From: an uncultured Candidatus Saccharibacteria bacterium
GTDB lineage: Bacteria > Patescibacteriota > Saccharimonadia > Saccharimonadales > Saccharimonadaceae
Assembly (NCBI GenBank): GCA_946404685.1
Contig: CAMJEK010000003.1
Span: 1-46,554 of the forward strand
DNA: 46,554 bases
Reading direction: 5' to 3'
Numbering within the stretch: the stretch's first letter is position 1; each line of letters starts with the position of its first letter. The notes under the pieces are model-generated. The model had not been told where the DNA came from and searched no databases. It was given only the letters and a program-made list of their open reading frames with translations. Below are positions 41,496 through 46,554 of the stretch, piece after piece. A program made the position numbers and the translations under genes.

Positions 41496-43066
41496 ATATC
41501 CTCCATGGTATGCCAACTTAGTGTTGCGCATTTTGCGCGTGCCGGCATCTTCGAAATGTTTTCGAGCGCAGCCGCTTCCTTTAGCAAACTAAGTTCGTCA
41601 TTATTAATTTTATTGTTAATCATTTTAATGAACAAATCCGCAAGCTTTTTTGCCTCATCAACTGGTTTTCCAATAATGAGATTAAGCATGATATCAGTCG
41701 AGGCTTGCGAAATTGCGCAACCGCTGCCAGTAAAACTTCCGTCACGAATCACCCCATCCTCAATTTTGATATGAAGAGTAATATCATCTCCGCATGATGG
41801 ATTGATACCTTCTTTGTCAAAATTTGCGGAAGGTAGTTCGTACTTGTGAGTAGGGAACAAATTATGTTCGTTTAATACCTCATCATAATCTGTTTTTGGA
41901 AGTTCTCCAAGCGCTTTGGCGAGATTCATTATATCATCTTTTGTGTTGTAAATTCCAACACTAACTCGGACTGCAGAATTTTCACCAAGGAAATTCACGA
42001 GTGGCTGCGCACAATGATGTCCGGCGCGCACAGCGATGTGCTTTGAATCAAGGTATGATGCAACGTCATGTGGATGCACGCCAGTAATATTGAACGAAAC
42101 AATGCCAAGGTGCTCGTCCGAATTATTCGAACCTAAAATTTTCACTTGTGGTATTTTGGCTAACTCACCAAGAAGCAGTTTCGTTAATTCTTTTTCATGC
42201 TCCGTGATTTTTGAGAAACCTGTTTTGTTAATAAAATCTATGGCAGAATGAAGTCCCACAGCGGCGGCCGCATCAACCGTTCCTGCCTCAAACTTTTGAG
42301 GGAGTGGCGAATAATGAACGTCTGTTTCGCTTGCAAAATCTACCATTCCACCACCGATGAGGAAAGGCGGCATTTTCTCGAGTAGTTCACGCTTGCCATA
42401 AAGCACACCAATTCCAGTGGGGCCATACATCTTGTGTCCCGAAAACGCCAAGAAATCTACATCCAGATCTTGGATGTCAATCGGCATGTGGGCCACACTT
42501 TGCGCTGCATCGCAAACAATAACTGTTCCATTCTTATGGCAAACCTCAGCAAACTTTTTTATGTCATAAACCATGCCAAGCACATTTGATACTTGCGTAA
42601 TGGCAAAAAGTTTTGTCCTTGGCGTTAGGCGCTCACGAAGCATGTCGGGACTAATTGAACCATCCTTATTGCAATACAAAAAGTTCAGTTTCAAATGTTT
42701 GTCTTTTGCAAGTCTTTGCCACGGCAGGAAATTACTGTGATGTTCCGTGATTGCAACCAAAATCTCATCGCCAGGTTCAAGCAGTGATCCATATGAAAAC
42801 GCCACGAGATTTAGGCTTTCGGTTGCGCTTTTTGTGAAAATGATTTCGGCGCTTTCCTTGGCGTTTATAAAGTCGCGTACAGCCACGCGTGCCGCTTCAA
42901 ACTCCGCAGTCGCATCAACGCTCAGCTGATAAATTCCTCGGAGCGGGTTGGCATTTTTTTCGCGATAAAACTTGTCCATTGCAAGAATAACTGCCTCCGG
43001 CTTTTCGGTCGTCGCGGCATTGTCTAAATAGCAAAGCTCCGGATATTTTTCTTTAAAAGGAAACAT
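41477..43066 (-). CDS. sufS: Cysteine desulfurase SufS fused to scaffold/transfer protein SufU
   Basis: SufS frees sulfur from cysteine with pyridoxal phosphate, and SufU (a zinc-bound IscU-like protein) accepts it. The 529-aa protein has SufS at residues 1-400: the PLP lysine in AFSGHKMYGPTGIGVLYG and the catalytic cysteine in RAGHHCAQPL. The SufU part (about 415-529) has the ligands in SCGDD, SGCAIS and RAKCATLSW. Separate proteins do these jobs in Firmicutes, so this is a natural fusion of enzyme and acceptor. No stop or slippery site separates the halves. It overlaps sufD by 1 nt and glmM by 19 nt. Confidence 0.93.
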   Translation of the reverse strand: MFPFKEKYPELCYLDNAATTEKPEAVILAMDKFYREKNANPLRGIYQLSVDATAEFEAARVAVRDFINAKESAEIIFTKSATESLNLVAFSYGSLLEPGDEILVAITEHHSNFLPWQRLAKDKHLKLNFLYCNKDGSISPDMLRERLTPRTKLFAITQVSNVLGMVYDIKKFAEVCHKNGTVIVCDAAQSVAHMPIDIQDLDVDFLAFSGHKMYGPTGIGVLYGKRELLEKMPPFLIGGGMVDFASETDVHYSPLPQKFEAGTVDAAAAVGLHSAIDFINKTGFSKITEHEKELTKLLLGELAKIPQVKILGSNNSDEHLGIVSFNITGVHPHDVASYLDSKHIAVRAGHHCAQPLVNFLGENSAVRVSVGIYNTKDDIMNLAKALGELPKTDYDEVLNEHNLFPTHKYELPSANFDKEGINPSCGDDITLHIKIEDGVIRDGSFTGSGCAISQASTDIMLNLIIGKPVDEAKKLADLFIKMINNKINNDELSLLKEAAALENISKMPARAKCATLSWHTMEDICQKQN

Positions 43067-44076
43067 TAATTGATGAGCTCCCGAATTTTATCTAATGCAA
43101 TTTTATCACGCACATTTTTGACCGTCTCGAAAATCTTTGCTTTCGTCATAAGTTTGCGGATTTGTTTATCGCTAAGTCCACGCGACCTTAGATAATACTC
43201 GACTTTTTCATCCAGTCGTCCAATTGACGCCCCATGTGCTCCTTCAACATCATCTTCTGTACAAAGAATGAGAGGAACTGCTTTATTGGTCACGGTGTCA
43301 TCAAGGAGCAGGGCCTCTTCGCTTTCGGCCCCCTTAGAACCGGACGCTCCGGTTTTGAAATCGATCGTTCCGCGATAGATTTTTTCAGACTTGCCGGAGA
43401 GCGTCCCGCGAACCTTGATGTCGCTCACGGACTTTTTGCCACGATGAATTGCAACAAGGTTGAGATCGAGTAGTTCAGATTTTTTAAGATTGTATCCAGC
43501 ATTGCAATCAAGCTTCGCGCTTTCACCCACGAGTTCCGCAAAGGCGCCACCATACATCTTCGCACCGTTAAGGTAAACTTGCGTAAGTTTAACAGTTGCA
43601 TGTGAAGAAATCTTTGCGCCAACATCACTAACTAGCAAAAACTTTGTCCCGGCATCAACGATCTGCACAAGATTAAGTTTTGAATTTTCATCCGCAACAA
43701 TTTCGAGTTGCACTACGCCAGTTCCGGATTCTGAAGAAGAAAAATTCATTACAACTTCAAGCTCAGAATTTGGTAGGGCATGAATCTTAATCCTGGAGCC
43801 AGAAGTAGAATTTTTAAAGTTATAATCCAAGCGAAGCGCTGACGTACATTTTTTAGAAACCGTAAATACATGCTTTGGTAAAACTTTTTCAAGTTCTTGG
43901 GATAGCTCCTCTCCGCACTCAGTTTGAATCTCGCATGATTCTTTAATAACCTCAATCGAAACTCCGGACGGGGGAACGACGATCGGTTCAAACGGAGAAA
44001 TTTCATCAAACAAAACCTCAGCATCGTTTACGTTGGATTTGTTCCAGGTCGGAACAGAAAGATGGTTAATTTTCAT
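43066..44076 (-). CDS. sufD: SufD, Fe-S cluster assembly scaffold subunit
   Basis: SufD pairs with SufB and SufC in the SufBC2D scaffold. The 336-aa protein has a poorly conserved N-terminus and the family C-terminal part: GTIDFKTGASGSKGAESEEALLLDD, then the histidine-containing EDDVEGAHGASIGRLDEKVEYYLRSRGLS. It is shorter than the E. coli protein (423 aa), mainly at the N-terminus. It overlaps sufB by 4 nt. Confidence 0.92.
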   Translation of the reverse strand: MKINHLSVPTWNKSNVNDAEVLFDEISPFEPIVVPPSGVSIEVIKESCEIQTECGEELSQELEKVLPKHVFTVSKKCTSALRLDYNFKNSTSGSRIKIHALPNSELEVVMNFSSSESGTGVVQLEIVADENSKLNLVQIVDAGTKFLLVSDVGAKISSHATVKLTQVYLNGAKMYGGAFAELVGESAKLDCNAGYNLKKSELLDLNLVAIHRGKKSVSDIKVRGTLSGKSEKIYRGTIDFKTGASGSKGAESEEALLLDDTVTNKAVPLILCTEDDVEGAHGASIGRLDEKVEYYLRSRGLSDKQIRKLMTKAKIFETVKNVRDKIALDKIRELIN

Positions 44077-45482
44077 CCTATGCTCCCTTCCATTTCCATA
44101 CTAATTAGATTATTCATTTCCATCGCGTACTCGATCGGCAACTCTTTTGAAACATCGTCACAAAATCCACGAACGATTAGCGCCTTGGCTTCTTCTTCGC
44201 TTAGTCCTCGCGAAGTGAGGTAGAAGATTTCGTCGTCACCGATGCGACCAATCTTGGCTTCGTGACCAACATCAGCAAAACTTGTTTGGACATCCATTAT
44301 TGGAATAGTGTTGGATCTAGATGCTGGATCGAGCATGAGCGATTCGCAACTTACGGAAGATTTGCTTCCGCGAGCCTTTTTTGTCACCTTTACGATGCTG
44401 CGAAAAGTATTAATCCCGCCACTTTTTGAAATTGAGCGTGTGTTCATGTATGATGATGTGTCCGGCGCGGCATGAATAATTTTTGCGCCAGTGTCGAGAT
44501 TTTGACCCGCACCCGCAAAGGAAATGCTGGTGAATTCTGCTCGTGCACCTTTGCCGTTCAAAATACTCATTGGATAAAGGCAGGAAGTGTGTGAGCCAAA
44601 AGACCCAGAAATCCACTCGATTTTTCCGCTCTCCTCAACAATCGCGCGCTTGGTGTTTAGGTTGTACATATTCTTAGACCAGTTTTCGATTGATGAAAAA
44701 CGCATTGTGGCATTCTTTTTTACGTAGATTTCTACACATCCAGCATGAAGAGAAGCCTTATAATACTTTGGTGCCGAGCAGCCCTCGATAAAATGTAGAT
44801 ACGCGCCTTCGTCCACAATAATCAAGGTGTGTTCAAATTGTCCGGCACCCATTGCGTTAAGCCTAAAATATGACTGCAATGGATATTCAACATGCACTCC
44901 TTTTGGTACATAGACAAACGACCCACCAGACCACACTGCTGCATGAAGCGCCGCAAACTTGTGGTCATCCACTGGCACGAGCTTCATGAAATAATCTCGA
45001 ATCATTTTTTCATAACGTTTATCGCGCATCGCCCCTTCGATATCCATATATACTACGCCATCAGCTCTCGCCTCTTCGCGCATGTTATGGTAAACCAGCT
45101 CGGAGTCATACTGTGCTCCCACGCCCGACAGCGATTCGCGTTCCGCCTGCGGGATCCCGAGACGTTCGAACGTGTTCTTGATATCTTCCGGGACGTCCTC
45201 CCAGTTATTTTTCATGCGCACCTTTGCGCGAATATAGGTCACGATTTCGGACATGTCGAGCCCATCGAGAGGCGGCCACCAATCCGCCGTCGGCATCTCA
45301 TTATAAACTTTTAGTGCATTCTGGCGAAATTCCCGCATCCATTCTGGATCATTTTTTTCTTTGGAAATCTCATCGATTATTTCTGGCGTAATGCCACTTT
45401 TTAGCATGTCCTTCGGTTCTTCGTCAAAATAAAAATCGTAACGACTAGTGTCTACATCCGATACTTGAGTTTTCTTTTTCAT
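44073..45482 (-). CDS. sufB: SufB, Fe-S cluster assembly scaffold subunit
   Basis: SufB is the main Fe-S scaffold of the SUF system. The 469-aa protein has the family segments AALHAAVWSGGSFVYVPKGV, GCSAPKYYKASLHAGCVEI with the conserved cysteines, RAEFTSISFAGAGQNLDTGAKI and SFADVGHEAKIGRIGDDEIFYL. Length is normal. It overlaps both neighbours by 4 nt, as expected for a tightly coupled operon. Confidence 0.97.
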   Translation of the reverse strand: MKKKTQVSDVDTSRYDFYFDEEPKDMLKSGITPEIIDEISKEKNDPEWMREFRQNALKVYNEMPTADWWPPLDGLDMSEIVTYIRAKVRMKNNWEDVPEDIKNTFERLGIPQAERESLSGVGAQYDSELVYHNMREEARADGVVYMDIEGAMRDKRYEKMIRDYFMKLVPVDDHKFAALHAAVWSGGSFVYVPKGVHVEYPLQSYFRLNAMGAGQFEHTLIIVDEGAYLHFIEGCSAPKYYKASLHAGCVEIYVKKNATMRFSSIENWSKNMYNLNTKRAIVEESGKIEWISGSFGSHTSCLYPMSILNGKGARAEFTSISFAGAGQNLDTGAKIIHAAPDTSSYMNTRSISKSGGINTFRSIVKVTKKARGSKSSVSCESLMLDPASRSNTIPIMDVQTSFADVGHEAKIGRIGDDEIFYLTSRGLSEEEAKALIVRGFCDDVSKELPIEYAMEMNNLISMEMEGSIG

Positions 45483-46228
45483 TTCTTATCCGCCAAATAC
45501 TTTTCGAAGCCAGAATTGTTAATCTCATCAATTATTTCAGGGCCACCACTCTTTGCGATTTTTCCATCAACCAGAACATGAATTTTGTCGAAGTGAATTA
45601 TTTCTGCAATCTTGGTATTGTGGGTAATAATAATCATCGCGTGAGTTTTGTCGTCTTGGAATTGTTTGATTCCTAAAAGAACAGTCTTCATGGCGTCGAC
45701 GTCAAGGCCGGAATCAGTTTCGTCCAAAATCGCAAGCTTCGGGTTTAGCATCAGAAGCTGCAATATTTCGGCCTTCTTTTTCTCGCCACCAGAAAAACCA
45801 ACATTTAGATCTCGCTTTGCGTACTTCGGATCCATCTTGAGGAGTTTCATATTTTCCTCTAGACGGTCTTTGAAATTCAGGATTTCGGCATGGCGATCCG
45901 GATCACTCTCGATCACGCTGCGCAAGAAATTTGAGAGCGTGATTCCTGGAACCTCGATTGGGCTTTGGAAGGAAAGAAAGATACCCTTTCTTGCTCGTTT
46001 ATCGGAAGAAAGCTCTGTAATATCTTCTCCCTCGAACAGGATTTGCCCGTCCGTAATTTCATAAGATGGGTTCCCCATGATGATATGTCCGAGTGTGGAT
46101 TTTCCAGCACCATTCGGGCCCATAAGAACATGAGTCTCGCCAGGTTTTATATTGAGAGAAATGCCATGCAGGAGTTCTTTTTTTTCGAGTCCAGCATAAA
46201 CATTCTTTAGTTGTAGAATATTTGTCAT
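45479..46228 (-). CDS. sufC: SufC, Fe-S assembly ATPase
   Basis: SufC is the ABC-type ATPase that drives the SufBCD complex. The 249-aa protein has Walker A GPNGAGKST, the signature FSGGEKKKAEILQ and Walker B LAILDETDSGLD. I chose ATG 46228 (MTNILQLKN) over 46285, because the earlier start lies inside the promoter -10 box and GGAG lies 9 nt before 46228. It is the first gene of sufC-sufB-sufD-sufSU, an order typical of the Gram-positive SUF system. Confidence 0.96.
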   Translation of the reverse strand: MTNILQLKNVYAGLEKKELLHGISLNIKPGETHVLMGPNGAGKSTLGHIIMGNPSYEITDGQILFEGEDITELSSDKRARKGIFLSFQSPIEVPGITLSNFLRSVIESDPDRHAEILNFKDRLEENMKLLKMDPKYAKRDLNVGFSGGEKKKAEILQLLMLNPKLAILDETDSGLDVDAMKTVLLGIKQFQDDKTHAMIIITHNTKIAEIIHFDKIHVLVDGKIAKSGGPEIIDEINNSGFEKYLADKK

Positions 46229-46237
46229 AACAGTACA

Positions 46238-46255
46238 CTCCAGTTTATATTGGAG
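46238..46255 (-). promoter_or_regulatory. Leader hairpin covering the sufC ribosome binding site
   Basis: Minus strand CTCCA, 8-nt loop, TGGAG. The GGAG of the ribosome binding site forms the 3' arm, so folding would limit translation. The stem is short. Confidence 0.4.
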
Positions 46256-46284
46256 ATCAAGGCCTCCGATATCAGTAATTATCA

Positions 46285-46290
46285 TTATAG
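46285..46290 (-). promoter_or_regulatory. -10 box of the suf operon
   Basis: Minus strand TATAAT, about 56 nt before ATG 46228. A leadered promoter, unlike most single genes here. Confidence 0.65.
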
Positions 46291-46328
46291 CATCTCAGGC
46301 TCGTTGTGGTAAAATATTAGAGAAATAT

Positions 46329-46405
46329 GCACCCGTAGCTCAGTGGATTAGAGCATCTGTCTTCGGAACAGAGGGTCGTGGGTTCGAGTCCCTCCGGGTG
46401 TACCA
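46329..46405 (+). tRNA. tRNA-Arg (anticodon TCG)
   Basis: The acceptor is GCACCCG/CGGGTGT with a G1:T72 wobble, discriminator A and encoded CCA. The stem TCTGT/ACAGA encloses CTTCGGA, giving TCG. The T-stem has a T.T mismatch at 50:64. A minus-strand suf promoter lies just upstream. The gene-free stretch from 46286 to the window end holds only this tRNA, its 3' duplicate, a terminator and a possible -35. Confidence 0.95.
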
Positions 46406-46431
46406 TTTTTTTAGAATTATCTCAGTCCAGC

Positions 46432-46469
46432 GGGACTCTGGCTTCGCGCGAGTCCCTCCGGGTGTACCA
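46432..46469 (+). repeat. Hairpin joined to a 21-nt duplicate of the tRNA-Arg 3' end
   Basis: GGGACTC, 11-nt loop TGGCTTCGCGC, GAGTCCC, followed by TCCGGGTGTACCA. Bases 46449-46469 repeat tRNA bases 46385-46405 exactly. The unit lies between the tRNA and its terminator, so it should be transcribed with the tRNA. Confidence 0.88.
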
Positions 46470-46483
46470 ATATATAGACCATA

Positions 46484-46514
46484 AAAATAACCGCTTATGT
46501 AGCGGTTATTTTTT
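46484..46514 (+). terminator. Intrinsic terminator of the tRNA-Arg transcript
   Basis: AAAATAACCGCT, 5-nt loop, AGCGGTTATTTTTT. Confidence 0.92.
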
Positions 46515-46531
46515 AGCGACCATCTTTAAGA

Positions 46532-46537
46532 TTGACA
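46532..46537 (+). promoter_or_regulatory. Possible -35 box at the window edge
   Basis: ATTGACAT resembles the -35 context of the surface-protein promoters at 23592 and 25949. With a 17-nt spacer the -10 box would start at 46555, one base past the window, so it cannot be confirmed. Confidence 0.3.
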
Positions 46538-46554
46538 TGTTTTCTTTTGTCGCT

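Noticed and set aside
46228-46285. Longer sufC N-terminus (MIITDIGG)
   Set aside because: The ATG overlaps the TATAAT box; ATG 46228 has GGAG and matches the family start.

Overview
The window looks like a chromosomal piece of a Candidate Phyla Radiation bacterium, most likely a Saccharibacterium (TM7). This is inferred from gene content and style, not from a 16S gene or a search. Supporting points are small, tightly packed genes with many 1-20 nt overlaps, short versions of several proteins (TsaB, ComEC, XseA), a Trm11-type RNA methylase, a PRC-barrel protein, a SufCBD operon with a fused SufS-SufU, type IV pilin-like and ComEC competence genes, glycine-rich surface proteins, and no visible biosynthetic pathways apart from cell wall and Fe-S enzymes. 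TGA is used as a stop (for example at 21375-21377), so the code looks standard rather than the TGA=Gly code of some other CPR groups.

Layout. 1-1443: 3' part of a modular glycine-rich surface protein. 1.5-4.4 kb: recA, a NUDIX hydrolase and recX, facing a PRC-barrel gene. 4.4-9.1 kb: lepA, two small envelope proteins, murC (minus strand), tsaE and tsaB. 9.1-14.2 kb: radA, a TM2-like Pro/Gln-rich membrane protein with a partner, ruvC, tyrS and rpmA (minus). 14.2-23.4 kb: RNA methylase (minus), flippase-like protein, xseA-xseB, a lipid-anchored or membrane-anchored protein, a secreted HNH nuclease, a soluble histidine kinase plus single-domain response regulator that overlap recO, and uvrD/pcrA. 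23.4-29.1 kb: tRNA-Pro with an odd 3' duplicate, then two tandem paralogous surface proteins with duplicated promoters. 29.2-33.2 kb: dnaK with a double CIRCE operator, ruvB, a bacterial PH-domain protein and a pilin-like gene. 33.3-34.7 kb: tRNA-Met, a two-gene island of unknown function with a perfect consensus promoter, and tRNA-Ser. 34.7-46.3 kb (minus strand): cation-efflux protein, yebC, hppA, comEC, glmM and the sufCBD-sufSU operon. The end carries tRNA-Arg with a second odd 3' duplicate.

The window is unusually rich in recombination genes (recA, recX, radA, ruvB, ruvC, recO, xseAB, uvrD). Together with ComEC, the pilin-like protein and the secreted nuclease, this fits an organism that takes up and processes external DNA. 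Envelope genes (surface proteins, murC, glmM, flippase-like) fit an epibiotic lifestyle; this is inference.

The most interesting signals are: (1) a strict TATAAT-N6-ATG spacing in front of at least 14 genes, implying widespread leaderless transcription, including one divergent pair whose -10 boxes overlap within a 14-bp gap; (2) two tRNA genes (Pro, Arg) each followed by a duplicated 3' fragment of the same tRNA that is built into a hairpin with an 11-nt loop sharing GCTTC(A/G)CG; (3) the mosaic of identical and synonymously diverged blocks between the two tandem surface-protein genes; and (4) an apparent one-base frameshift right after the SD-linked start of hppA.
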